DNA from: Lenzites betulinus
Lineage: Eukaryota; Basidiomycota; Agaricomycetes; Polyporales; Polyporaceae
Direction of reading: 5' to 3'
DNA: 64,000 bases
NCBI GenBank assembly: GCA_022264855.1
Contig: JABYQU010000005.1
Span: 248,001-312,000, forward strand
Shown here piece after piece: positions 18,570-29,794 of this stretch (the first letter of the stretch is position 1; every line of letters begins with the position of its first letter). The notes beneath the pieces are model-generated. The model made no database searches. It saw only the letters and a list, made by a program, of their open reading frames with translations, and was not told where the DNA came from. A program made the translations under genes and the position numbers.

Positions 18570-20113
18570 ATGTTCTCCCTCGTCGTCTCTGCATATCAAG
18601 CAGCGCTTTCACAGTTCATAGGGTCGGCTGTTCCACCAGAGTCGACCAACGTATTCATCATCGGAGCGACAGGTAAGTGGCGCATTCGATTATACAAACC
18701 AACCTCACAGCTAACTGATAACTTAGGCTACGTCGGTGGCGCCATCCTGACCCGCCTTCTCGACGGCGAGCTCGAGAGGCCATTCGACATCAATGTTCTA
18801 ACGCGTAGTGTGGAGAAGGCGCAGCAATTTGAACCGTTCGGTGTGAAGGCCGTTGTCGGTTCATTAGACAGCTTGGACATCTTGGAAGCGGTCGCGGCAC
18901 AGTCCGATGTAGTCATTGAATGCGTAAGTAACACACTTCTTCAATCTATACCCAGACGAGGAGACTGATGAATTGACTAGGCCAATGCCGACCACCTCGA
19001 ATCAACCAAGGCACTCCTTGCCGGCCTGAGAAAGCGGCATGCCATTACAGGCAAAGTGCCAATACTCATCCACACGGTGTGTCCGGGGTTGACATCCTCC
19101 GCAAAGTAGCCTTATACAACATCCTGTTCGTTCACAGTCGGGGACGGGTGCGTTACGACGTGATTTCTACGTTCTGTCTAACACAAAACCCACCAACAGC
19201 CGTGCTTAGTGACGACGCCGCTGGTATGCACAGCACCGACACCATCTACGACGACACCAACCTCGAGCAAATGGACACTATCCCGCCCACTCAGCCACAC
19301 CGAAATGTCGATCTCACGGTCGCGGACGCCGACAAAGAAGGCACAGCGCGTCTCCCGCCACGTCCGGATGCTGTCAGAGCTGACTTCCCGGTGCAGGTTA
19401 TGTCAAGACCTTCATCGTGCTCCCTTCGACGATCTACGGTCTCGCATCGGGCCCCCTTGTGGACGCCGGCATCGCGAACCCGCGCTCGCAGCAGATCCCC
19501 ACCTTGATTCGCGCGAGTGTAGATCGCGGGCAGGCGGGGATGGTCGGGGCAGGCGTGAACCTCCATCCCAACGTGCATATCGACGACAGTGCGCTTCCCA
19601 GCAATCTACGCACTGCACCCTCACGCTAAACTAGTGCATCTTCTCAGTATCACAGCTTTACATCACGATTCTCAAGCGTGCGCTCGCAGGCGACGACATC
19701 GGGCACGGAAGGGAGGGCTTCTATTTCGGCGAGAATGGCGAGCACTCTTTGTACGACGTCGCGCAAGCCATGGGCGTCGCGCTGCACGACATGGGACTCG
19801 CGCGCACGCCCGCGCCGTCGTCGTTCACCAAGGCCGAGCTGGATAAATACTTTGGAGGGGTGAGTCTCGAGCACGCCACCGCAGCGCTAGCGTCGTATGG
19901 GTCCGTCGACTGCGCACTGACCGGATCATTGTTTGGTAGTCCGAGAGTCTGGGAACAAACGTCCGCTGTCGCGCCGAGCGGGGCCGCGGCATTGGCTGGA
20001 AACCTGCGAGGACGACCGAGGACATGCTGGCCAGTATCAAGCCGGAGATTGAGGATGTTATCAGGTCTAGGGGGACGCAAATGTCGCCAGCCGGCGCAAA
20101 TCGCACGTCCTGA
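18570..20113 (+). CDS. NAD-dependent epimerase/dehydratase-like extended SDR
   Basis: Exons 18570-18672, 18727-18923, 18981-19076, 19138-19147, 19200-19340, 19397-19588, 19648-19859 and 19940-20113 encode 374 aa. The Rossmann fold starts with NVFIIGATGYVGGAIL (GxxGxxG dinucleotide site); later come ILIHTSGT and VLPSTIYGLASGPL, the latter carrying a YG-type strand of the WcaG/NmrA-like extended SDR family, and a C-terminal GEGFYFGENGEHS-type segment (here REGFYFGENGEHS). The substrate is unknown. The start at 18570 is chosen because an in-frame ATG at 18531 directly abuts the TATA element at 18524-18530 and so would precede transcription. Two oddities are a 10-nt exon (19138-19147) and an apparent GC-AG intron (19341-19396). 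Confidence 0.8.
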
Positions 20114-21446
20114 CACCTTCCCTACAGTCGCACTCAGAAGTATAGTTTCAAGTAGATGTTTAAGGGGTCGCACCCGGTTTCACATCATTCAAACCGCGTC
20201 GGTGTGTGCAGCTCAGAAACAGTGTTTGGGAGGGGTGGCTAAGGCCGGTCATTTCCCTGGGACCCGGCAAGATCACGTTCTCAGATATCATGTCAACAGA
20301 TATGTTCGGAGGCATAGTTCGTCAACTTCTATGGGCTTAAACGACGGGGGGAAACAAATAAGAAGCCGCAAGGCCTATCAATCTGCTGACTGGTGTTGCG
20401 ATAGTTGCATATGGTTTCCCTCGGCTGAGTGAAGTATACTATGTTGTCCAATAGCTTGAGGGAACCTGCGCGCTTCCCCGACCGTCCGGATGCTGACGGT
20501 GGTCCGCATGGTAGTCTGGACATACGTTCTGGTGGTCCGGAGATATTGGGGATGATACCAGGGGCGCCCTTGATGCCGCTCATGGGCAGTGCGGAAGAGA
20601 TGGGCCATCCCGATGGAACACCGTTGCGCACATAAAACGGGTGCGCGAAGCTGTGGGAGAAGAGGTGGTAGGAGCCCGCCGCGCCTGGCAGGAGAGGGAG
20701 CTTGAGAAGACACCTGTGATGCTGCGAGGCTGCGACAGTTAGTTATGTACTGCGCGAGCTCCACTCGTCGAGATGGTCTGTTATAAATGCATTCACGGTA
20801 CTTGCTGCACATGGAGAGGTGTCAAACAGTTGGTCTTGATGATCACGGGCTAGCGGCCGTGCATAGATTGATCTGGGCTGACCCATGGAATGAGGCTCGG
20901 AGGAGGATGCGAGGTCTTGGAGAAGACTCCAGCGAGCCGAATGCGAGTATTCTTGCACGCAGGGCCGTATACGACGAGGAGGAGCGAGGCGGCGTAGTCG
21001 TGGGCGAAGCGAGGCGGGAGGCGGGGGACGGGCGTCGCGCGGGGACTCGGGACGGTCGTGATGGAGCGGCCGGTGGATGCCGCGCGGCAGTTTCCATTTC
21101 GCACCGGCGCTTGTGGCCGGTCTGTTGTGCACATTCGACTCGAGACCATCTTCCAGTTCCCCCCTCCACCATCCTCCGTCGACCAAGACGACGAGGAGAC
21201 TCAGGCCGGCGCCGTCCCCCTGCCACGGACTGCCCCCCTCCTCCTCCTCCTCCTCTTCCTCGCTCGTCCAAGGTGAGCTCGGCGACACCCCCACACAGCC
21301 CGTTTCATGCTCCTTGATCTCAACTCATTACGTTTCGCGTCTCAGCCCGTATTTGCCTCTAATCATCGCTCGCACCTTCGCCGGCGCGCTTCCACGTCGC
21401 TCCTTTCTCTCGTCACCCCCCGTGCAACCCCTTCCTCCCTACCGCC
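20114..21446. other. Intergenic region
   Basis: This holds the 3' flank of the SDR gene and the pyrimidine-rich upstream region and leader of the next gene. Open frames exist on both strands but none shows a domain, a consistent set of splice sites or a natural start, so none is called. Confidence 0.4.
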
Positions 21447-22844
21447 ATGCACATCTCCCCCCATGTCGTCGCTCGCCAGAACGGTATCTCGGGGGCACTC
21501 ACGGTCGGCACCACCCCCATAGACACGGCTTCTCTAGCATTCAACACCGCGGCCCCTACCGTTGCTATCTCTGCGCCCCCTCTTGTTTCTGGCCAGTCGA
21601 TCACCCTCACGCCTTCGTCCAGTGTCACTCCTACACCATCGGCATCGGCCAGTGCCGGCGTAGACACCGCCTCTTCGGCCACGAAGGGGTCCCAGCTCTC
21701 GCTGGGCGTGGTCATCGCGATCTGCGTGGGCTGCTTCATCGGCGTTGTCCTCATCATCTGCTTCGTCTACGCCTGGTACAGGCGGTCAACCGACAAGCTC
21801 TCCGCGGCCGCCCGCAGAAACGCGGAAGGGCACGCGCAACAACAGCGTACGCAGACCAGGGACTTTAACAGGCTAGGCGATTCTGAGAAGCATGCAGGTG
21901 GCAACCCCCCACTTGCCCCGTCTGCGCCCCCGCCTGCGACACCAGAGGCCCATGAGTCGGACGAGAAGAACTTTTCCATGTTCAAGAAGACCCCGAGTGT
22001 GCGCACCGCTTATACCACCAAATCGAACACGGACGAGGACCAGGTCACAGACCTTCCTCCGTTCGACTTCACCAAGTACCACCCGTCGCTTGCGCAGGAA
22101 CTCGCGCTCGAGCACCCGGACAAGCCGTTCGCCGCCCGCCAGACCAGCGGTGTGTCGTGGGACGGAGAGACGCTCGGCGACGACTCTTTCCTCTCCATGC
22201 ACAACTCCGTCCGCGTCGAGTCCGGCACCATGTCGCCCACGATGGTCATGGCCAAGATGACGCCGCCCGCGACGGTCTCTGCGGAGCACAAGTGGGAGTC
22301 TGCGGAGGTGGTCAACATCGAAGAGTTCCCCGCCGCTGCGCCTCAGTCCCGGAACCCCTTCGCCGAAATGGCGGAGGAGCGTCGCTCGCGAAACAACCCG
22401 TTCTTCAACGCCCAGGACATGCACAGGACCAGCAGGGCGATTCGCAGCCGAAGCAACAGTCGCGCGAGCCGTACCAGCCGCGCTCACAGCCTCGTCCGCC
22501 CTGATAGCCATGTGGCGCCGCCAACTAACCCGTTCCTCGACCTCCAGGAAGCCGTCCCCGTCTCCTCCATCGAAATCAACACACCCGAGATGCTCTCCCC
22601 GAACACCGGCCTGCCGCAGAAGCCCTCCGTGCCGAGCGGCTCGTCTGCTGATGCCTTCGGCAGCGGGCGTGCTATGGAGTCGCTCATCGCTGCGCTGGAC
22701 TTGACGAAGGAGGAGGTCGAGGAACGCCTCCGTGTCGTCTCGATGCAGGGTTCGTTGATATCTGCGTACTCCAACGATGAGTCGGACATCGCAACCGTGC
22801 GCGAGTTCCCGCTCCCACCCGGGACTCACTCGCTCTCGCATTGA
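21447..22844 (+). CDS. Single-pass membrane protein, function unknown
   Basis: One uninterrupted 465-codon frame starts in a good context (ACCGCCATGC). A Ser/Thr/Pro-rich, probably O-glycosylated N-terminal segment (about 1-75) precedes one strong transmembrane helix (LGVVIAICVGCFIGVVLIIC, about 90-110) and a basic stop-transfer stretch (YAWYRRSTDKL). A long polar cytosolic tail of about 350 residues contains repeated NPF motifs (SRNPFAEM, NNPFFNA, TNPFLDLQE). NPF motifs bind EH domains in endocytosis, so recruitment of endocytic adaptors is possible, but this is inference. No cleavable signal peptide is evident. The architecture resembles fungal stress-sensor or anchor-like proteins, though no named family is recognised. 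It is unusual here in having no introns. Confidence 0.8.
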   Translation: MHISPHVVARQNGISGALTVGTTPIDTASLAFNTAAPTVAISAPPLVSGQSITLTPSSSVTPTPSASASAGVDTASSATKGSQLSLGVVIAICVGCFIGVVLIICFVYAWYRRSTDKLSAAARRNAEGHAQQQRTQTRDFNRLGDSEKHAGGNPPLAPSAPPPATPEAHESDEKNFSMFKKTPSVRTAYTTKSNTDEDQVTDLPPFDFTKYHPSLAQELALEHPDKPFAARQTSGVSWDGETLGDDSFLSMHNSVRVESGTMSPTMVMAKMTPPATVSAEHKWESAEVVNIEEFPAAAPQSRNPFAEMAEERRSRNNPFFNAQDMHRTSRAIRSRSNSRASRTSRAHSLVRPDSHVAPPTNPFLDLQEAVPVSSIEINTPEMLSPNTGLPQKPSVPSGSSADAFGSGRAMESLIAALDLTKEEVEERLRVVSMQGSLISAYSNDESDIATVREFPLPPGTHSLSH

Positions 22845-24735
22845 TCCGCAACCCATCCCTTCTCCTGCTGCGGGAGCCCTCCCGCCTTCCTGAGCTGAGC
22901 GCGTGCGCCGCCGTCCCCTCCTTGTCCGCGCTTGACGCCTGCGTTTGCCCTTGCTTCTCGAGTCTGGATGCACTCACCCGGTTAGCCCCTCTTGATGTAC
23001 GCAACATACGGGCCACGATTTGTTACTTTACGCCGCCCCCTCCCTCATCCCTACCCCCTCTGGTCCCGCTGGCTGCTCCCCTCCTCCCCGCGCCCGAGCT
23101 GTGCATAGCCCTCCCGTCGGTAGGTGTCCGTCCCTCCCCACCTCCACGCCCGCCCCGGTCGAGGCACGGACCGTTCGTCATTCCGCTTCGTGTTCATGTT
23201 TCCGCCCCCTCGCATGCTCATGGCCCGTATGTACCCTCCAGCCCGACCACGCCCCCCTCCCCGCCGCCCGTCGTCCCGTTACCCCGCAGGAGGGCGCGCC
23301 GTCCCCCCGCCCCCTCCCATGACTGCAGGTGTTGGCTTTAGTGTACTACATACCGCTGATTTATTTATAATTCGCCCCGTCACGTCGTCTCTTCCTCCTC
23401 CTCTTGCCCCGCTCTCCCGTCTGGATCCCGGGTCTTCGTCCGTTTCGTAGCTCCTCCTCCCCCCACTTCCCCCGTTCCCCGTTTATGCCCGCCGTATTTG
23501 GCGAATGTGATTCGCCTGCCCTCCCTCGCAACTGTCAATTGTGCCGCTGCTGCGCGTGTGGCGGCGCATCGATGATCTGTGGAGCCTCGGGAAGAGGAGA
23601 AGCGGAACACGGCCGGGGAGGCTGAGATTTCCATCTTTGATCGCAGGTGCGTGGTCGGGATTTCGTTACGACTCTATGCCAGGATGTCGGTGAGCTTTTG
23701 AGCGAGTGAGTTAGAGTGAGCGAGCGTATTGTTTAATCACTTAAGCACGTACATCCCCAAACTGTATGTACTGGTGATGATTCGAGGTCGTTATCAAAGG
23801 TTGGTCCGTGAATCAACAGTACTTGCTGCGATAATTGCTAAAATTCATGCCCAAGTCTAGGCTCGCGATAAAAATGTGGCGCGAAGGTAGGCTACCAGGC
23901 TGCGGACCCGTCGAAACCCCACCCGGGAAAAGCAACACATTGAATGGCGGCGTGGTTCTCTACGCGCATCGAAGCCATTCACGCAGATAACTGGCGCCAG
24001 AGCGTTGATCTACAAGCGGTCCATCCTGCGTTTACCCGATCAAACGTCGCGGTGCAAACATGGAGACAATCCTGCGATGTCACTACACGCTCTCCGCATA
24101 AGTGGCATGTCCGCAATAAACTGCCCGTCTATGTGATATCTCCGCGGTGGGCTCAGAGAGGGGCGCTGTGGCTCGCTACAAGCTCCCGTGCTGTCTACGC
24201 TGCGGAAACGTTGGACTGGTACGTATCAGAATCCGCACGCAACCGTCCATCCGTGCTCAACCGGCATCCACAGGGGTACAGACCTGCGCAGCTTGCCCCG
24301 GAGCAGCGCGTAATGCATGTCGAATGCCTCTATGTACCCATTCCCTGCCGCTCCGTGGCACGCTCAAGATTCCACTAGCAGAAGAGCCTGGGCTATTAAT
24401 CCGTCTACCGTGCTATAATCTCCACCGTGGCTGACTGTTATAATGCAGATCATAGTTGTTTTGGTCGCATGTCGTGACTCGTCAGACGCGTCGAATCTCC
24501 TGCAATATGTCGTAGTTTCTCATGCAGACACGCGAAAACGTGTGCAGTTCAAGCAGATCCAAGATCCAGGGAGGTTCTTCGACTCAAGTGTAGCGTCCGT
24601 CGGACGCCACTCCATGTAGTCACTATTCGGCCCTTCGTTCCTAGGCCTGCGACGCTGCTTCTCGATCGATGTCCATCTTTGACACCGTCCCTTCACATTT
24701 GCTTGTTCCGCTCGTCGACGCCTTGAAAATACTCA

Positions 24736-24743
24736 TATATAAA
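24736..24743 (+). promoter_or_regulatory. Isolated TATA box
   Basis: TATATAAA lies 108 bp before an ATG (24851), with a pyrimidine-rich stretch between, the same arrangement seen at the ABC transporter (111 bp) and acid phosphatase (100 bp). No annotated gene follows except an 18-codon ORF, so the transcript may be non-coding, a short-peptide mRNA, or absent. Confidence 0.4.
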
Positions 24744-25341
24744 GCCCTATGCCTTTGAAAAACCGGCATCGTCGTCTCTTCTCTCCGTCCCACCACATTC
24801 CTCTACTTACCCCTGGCAGGTTACCCGACTGCTCACTCGCTATAGACGGCATGCATGAGATCCGGAACGGCCCCTGGCTGGCGAAGCCGTACTACCAGTG
24901 GCCCTAACGGCCAATTTACCATATGAAGGCGGGTTTATGGCGCCAAGGGTTGGAGAACTAGTACGTAAAGCTTGATATGTCTATGTCTATGTATGTTTTC
25001 GGTCAGCATGCCGGGCTCAGATGTTCAACGTCAACGTTGTTCATCGATATCTCAGCGATATCTCAGCCTGTCATGATGCTTGATGCTGATGTCATTACCA
25101 CTTACCTAGTGCGAAGCTTAAAACGAACGTCGGAGCGCCGCTCGGGCGGACGCTTGGATAGCGGCGCCGATCGAGCCTGCCGGCGGCGCGTCGCGCTTAG
25201 CATCGGATTCGTTTATCGTACAAAAAGGGTTTGAGATCGTGTGCACGGTGCAACGCGGCCAGTAAATGTAAGGAGATCAGGGAACGGGGCTCACGGCGGA
25301 CCTTAAGCTTACACCATTGCGGATAGGCTGCAATGGATCCA

Positions 25342-25441
25342 AAAGTCGAGACAAGAGGTAAAGTTTCGGCCGACTTATCGTGTTTTGAGGGAGTTGCAAA
25401 CGATTTTTGTCCAGGGTCCAGGTACTTCTTGTCTCGACTTT
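25342..25441. repeat. Inverted repeat (14-bp perfect arms, ~72-bp loop)
   Basis: AAAGTCGAGACAAG at 25342-25355 is repeated as its reverse complement at 25428-25441. The pairing extends inward by an A, one mismatch and then GTA. It could be a small MITE remnant, a transcribed hairpin or a regulatory site; no flanking duplication was recognised. Confidence 0.5.
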
Positions 25442-25957
25442 CAACGGGTTTTACTCGGTCGACAACGAATAATCCGGAGCGGCTGCAGTAGTTGCACGCG
25501 TGAGAGAAGAGGAAGGAGCGGGGCAGCAGCTGGATGGGGAGAAGGGATGGCTATATATGGGTGCGAACATGACGAGGAGCCGCGATCGGAAGTTGGTTTG
25601 GCCATGGTTACCGCACGGTATACGCGCTTCGGCTCGCGTTCACGTCCTCTCAGTTTTGACACCACGATGGCAACGCGCATCTGCTTTACTTATCCGCTCG
25701 ACTCCGCCCCCTCCTTCTCCTTCTCCCTCTCCCTCCCCCTCCCGTCCTCCGCCCCCTGGTCCTTCCCAACCAGGCGCGCGCGTCCTGTCCTCCCAGGTCT
25801 ATTCCTCTGCCCTCTCAGACACGTTCTTATCGGCTTGGACGCGCTCCGACCCGCACCCGTCATTCTTTTGCATACACGCCATTCCTTCAAAACACAGCGC
25901 CTCGGCAAACAACACGACCGAACTGTCAACCATTCCACGCCTGACATCGAAATCGAA

Positions 25958-26885
25958 ATGGCACCTCACGCATTCCTCCAACTCGCGCCGCGCGACGACA
26001 CCGACGACGACAACAGCCTGAGCGGGGTCGTCATCGCAGGCATCGCTGTAGCCGCCGTCATCGGCCTCGGCGGCGCCCTCTGGCTCACCATCCGCTGGTT
26101 CCGCCAGCAGTCCGCGCAGAAGCGCGCCCAGCGCCGCGGATCCGCCTTCGTCAACTATACCGGCGCGAACGGCGAGAAGGGCTCCCTTCCCAGGTGCGTC
26201 GCGCGCCCACGCTCCCCGCCTCGGGCACCCGCTGAACTGTGCACTTCTCGCTAGCGCCGGCCTTCCCGTCCAGGGCACCTTCTCGCGCGACCTGCTCAAC
26301 GCGGGCGTGGTCATGCCCGAGCGGGCCGTGCTTCGCCCTGGTGCATCGCGCGATGAAATTCTCGAACACTACTCCGCCTCGGGCACGCTGCCCAGGCCGT
26401 TCGCGCCATTCGCGCCGAAACCGAGTCTGGACATCGACGCCGGCGGTGGTGATTTCACCAGCGGCGGGCGTCCGTTGTCCACCGCGTCGTGGGTACCGCC
26501 CGGGGTGCTCGCGGGCGGGCGCGGCTCGCGTATCTCCGTCATGTCTACCGCGTCATCGGTCAGCGTCACCGCGGGCACAACGCAGAAGAAGGTCCGCCAG
26601 ATCTTCGACCCGGTCCTCCCGGACGAGCTGGTCGTGTCGCTCGGCCAGTCCCTCACGATCGTTCAAGAATTCGACGACGGCTGGTGCATCGTCGGCCGCG
26701 ACAGCATCTTTAGCCCCGGCGAGGTCGAGCTCGGCGCGGTTCCCGCGTGGTGCTTCCACAAGGCCGTGAAGGGCCTCCGCGGAGAGCGTCCCATGCGCAT
26801 CTCGAGTTTGGGCGTTACGATCAACATCGACGCGCCGCCGACGATTGGTGAACGCGACAACGTCATGTCTTGGTCCAACTTCTAA
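25958..26885 (+). CDS. Membrane-anchored SH3-domain protein
   Basis: Exons 25958-26193 and 26255-26885 encode 288 aa. A short polar N-terminus is followed by a transmembrane helix (VVIAGIAVAAVIGLGGALWL, about 24-43), a basic flank (RWFRQQSAQKRAQRR), a Ser/Pro/Gly-rich linker, and an SH3 domain at about 196-255 with KKVRQIFDPVLPDELVV, DDGWCIVGRD and GAVPAWCFH; the ALYDY, DGWW and PxxY positions are recognisable but variant. SH3 domains bind Pro-rich ligands, and a single-pass SH3 protein resembles yeast Fus1/Sho1-type cortical proteins in plan. A partner is not shown by the sequence. The start ATG fits a pyrimidine-rich leader and gives the full membrane segment. Confidence 0.83.
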
Positions 26886-27879
26886 GCAACTCGAACCTTC
26901 ATGACCTCCCGACTCCACCTCCCTCACCTCCATCCCCACCAAGTACCTCCTCATTACATCTGTGGCATATTGCCCCGACATACCCGGCGCGTGCCTGCTG
27001 TGCTCATGGCGCGCCTCTCTTTACTGTTCGCACGTCTCCCAAGCAGACGCTCCCTAGAGGATTTGGTTCGCGGCGTGGGCCCTCTTCCCCTTTGCCCCAC
27101 CCAGAGTCCCGTACTTCTCTGCCAGCCCTCGCCGCGCTCTTTGTTATGTGCCATGCCGCTCCGTTTTCGCTGTCCACCCCATCGCTTCGTTCATCGCCGA
27201 GTCTTTCTTGCTCGCCCGCCTGTCCTCCCCGCATTCCGTACACCCTCACCCATCCCGCTGTCGACCTCACTGGCCCTGCGTCATCGATCTCGCAGCCCCG
27301 TTGTTCCGTAGTATTCACCGTTCGCGCCGTAGTGTATACGTGCCGCGCTAGAGCGTACTAGTAGTAGCGTATGTACACGTCCCATTCTGTCGCATCGCAA
27401 TGTATCTACTTGTGCACCCGTCCCTACCCACCAGCCCTCCTTGTACGACTATGTAGCCATTTGGGCTCTTAAGATCTTGCGATACCTCCTCCCCCACATT
27501 GTGCCCTGCTCGCTCGCTCGTGTGCTGTGCCGACCTGACATGCCTGTGCTGACGCCTCCCATCACGCGCGCGGGTGCTACTAGTACTGTGCCGCTGTTCC
27601 TTGTGTTATAGCTTTGAGATTGAGTTGCATCAGGTTGCATCCGGCGTCCCATGGCCAGATCCCGATCTGAAGCCTCCCACCCGGGGCGTTCAGTACACAC
27701 GTGTTTTCAATCATGGCACTCATCGCGATCGGGCCTGCCAGCGCTGCGACCCTGATCTCGTCCGCCGCAGCAACTCATGCCAGTGCATCTCCATGCATGT
27801 CTCTTGCACACCGCATCGCGTCTAAGCTCTGCAAGGTTCTGCACACGGCGTATACACAACGAAGTTAACGAAACCCAGC
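26886..27879. other. Intergenic region (tandem genes)
   Basis: This contains the C-rich 3' flank of the SH3 gene and the upstream region of ASA1. Two short unrelated open frames here have no motif. No TATA box is clear near 27800-27880. Confidence 0.4.
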
Positions 27880-29543
27880 ATGTCCACAGCCCCGCGCGCG
27901 CCCGCGCCGAAGCACATAATCCGGAGTCACGCGGCCGCGGTGAGCGTGCTGCACGTCTCGCGCGACAACGCGCGCATATACTCGGGCGACGCGGCGGGCA
28001 CGGTCGTGGTCACGTCCGCGCGGACCCTGCGCGCGCTCGCGGAGTGGCGGGCGCACGAGGACGGGCTGCTGGGCGTGCAGGAGTGGGAGGGGGGATCGTC
28101 ACGTATGTCTGTCCCTCCTCTTCCTCGCTCGTGCTTGTCTTTGCCATTCAAATCCCACTCTCGCCGTTTACTCCCTATCACATCTTGAGCTCATATCAAT
28201 GACACCTCCCACAGACACGCCCGCGACAACAAGCTGCACGTGTGGGCCGGCGTGCGCGAGCCCGGGAGCACGCACGCGCTCGGCGGGTCCGCCGCGCTCC
28301 CGGGGCTGCAGAGCGCCGCGCCCGCGCTGCGGTATTCGCTCGACGTGAACGCGCTCAACTTCTGCCGTTTTTCCCTGCTTGAGCTCGAGGAGGGCGGGGC
28401 GCTGCTTGCTGTCCCGAACCTCGTCGAGTCGGCTTATGTGCGTTTTTGGCGGCGGCTGCTGTCAAGGGCGAGAGGGGCAATTGACGACTGACGGGACGGT
28501 GCAGGCTGATATTTGGACGCTGCCCGGGAAGCAGCGGCTGCACGCTGCAATCGGGAAGACGGGGCAGGCCGGCCCCATCCTGGACGCAGACGGCCGCGAG
28601 GTCCGCAACCCAATAGGTACACCCTCCTCCACACACACACAATCCCTCTTTCACATCCACATTCGCGGCACGCTAACGACGGGCCCGCTGCAGGCATCAT
28701 CATGTCCATGCACCTCTCGTCGGCCCCGCACCCGCACACGGCTGCCGCGGGGCGCGCGCGCCTGCGGCTGCTGTGTGGGTACGAGAACGGGAGCGTGACG
28801 CTGTGGGGGCGCGCGGACGCCGCCGCGGAGCGGGAGGTGTCTGTCGAAGGCATGGGGTGGGACGCGCTGTGGTCTGTGCGGCTGCACGTCGAGTCCGGTG
28901 CGTCCTCTCCTGTTTCTGTGTTCTGTTTCTGTTTTTGCACTGGCGCGCTCGCTAACGTCGTGCGCACGGGGCGGGCTAGTGATGGCGATGGCGGTGTCCC
29001 CGGACGGCGCGTTCGCGCTCTCGGTGTCCGCCGACCACCTCGTCGGGCGGTACAACATCGCAGTGAGTCCCCGTACCCGTGCAGCATAGGCAGCGAACGT
29101 CCAGTTGGCATACTGACGCGCTTCCAGGACGCGGAGGCGGCGTGCACGGTATTCAAGACGAAGCACCCCGGGAACGGCGCGGTCGCGATCGCGGACGACG
29201 GCCGGGTGTGTGCCGTCGGCGGCTGGGACGGCAGGTGCGCGTCGGGCGTGCGCGTTCTGATGATGCTTGGGTTGTCGCTGATGCACGCAAGCACAGGGTG
29301 CGCTTGTACGCGACGAGGACGGGCAAGGCGCTCGGCACGCTCGCGTACCACAAGCAGAACTGCCAGTGCGTCGCGTTCGCGCACGCGCAGCCGACGCGCG
29401 TCTCGGGGGACGAGGAAGACGGTGATGAGGACGAGGACGGGATGACGGAGGAGGAGAGGGTCGAGCGCGCGCGGTGGCTGGTCTCTGGTGGTCAGGACCG
29501 GAGGGTCGCCATATGGCCTCTCATGGACTTCGGCAAGACATGA
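27880..29543 (+). CDS. ASA1: ASTRA-associated WD40 protein Asa1 (GNB1L-like)
   Basis: Proposed exons are 27880-28097 or -28102, then 28215-28437, 28505-28616, 28694-28897, 28980-29062, 29128-29234 and 29297-29543, about 397 aa. It is a WD40 propeller: IRSHAAAVSVLHVSRDNARIY, THARDNKLHVW (the conserved HGRDNK-like strand), LRLLCGYENGSVTLW, AVSPDGAFALSVSADHL, VCAVGGWDGRVRLY and a final WLVSGGQDRRVAIWPL. Asa1 associates with the TTT/ASTRA chaperone that matures PIK-family kinases such as Tra1, TOR and Mec1. Anomaly: the frame before the first intron does not match the expected IVT-HARDNK junction. Reading IVT needs a one-base insertion or two-base deletion in a G6 tract at 28089-28094; otherwise a weak GTCACG donor at 28098 must be used. 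Confidence 0.82.
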
Positions 29544-29794
29544 ACCACTTTGCATCAGAGCGCGCGTCGGCGGCGGCTAGTTATGAATAGAGCCGTGCCC
29601 TGTCAAGCGAGACACGCTATTGCGAAAGTCATCGCAGGAATAGCAAAAAGCGGCCCGAGGGGAGTCTCGGTGAGTCGCTGCTAGGCCGACTGGAACAGGC
29701 TAGCACTGGGTGTATCAGTACAATGGGCGTATCTCCGACTCGGAGTCGCTGCGCAGGGCGATTGCGATGCGCCGTTGGACGGGTGCAGAAAAAA

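Larger units (their letters stand above)
22845..25957. other. Gene-poor 3.1-kb region with TATA box, short ORF and hairpin
   Basis: The left part is a C-rich 3' untranslated-like region of the upstream gene with TTTATTTATA near 23360. From 23640 on, no convincing protein gene was found. Local features are a perfect 7-bp inverted repeat at 24593-24607 (GCGTCCG, T spacer), TATATAAA at 24736-24743 followed by a pyrimidine-rich leader and an 18-codon ORF at 24851-24907, and a long-loop hairpin at 25342-25441. The right end (about 25680-25957) is the pyrimidine-rich leader of the SH3 gene. Confidence 0.45.

Noticed and set aside
24593..24607. Perfect 7-bp palindrome GCGTCCG-T-CGGACGC as a regulator site
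   Set aside because: It is a single short palindrome with no nearby gene; chance is a sufficient explanation in GC-rich DNA.
28434..29555. 373-codon minus-strand ORF opposite ASA1
   Set aside because: It is a shadow of WD40 exons on the plus strand with Arg/Pro/Ser-rich content and no family features.
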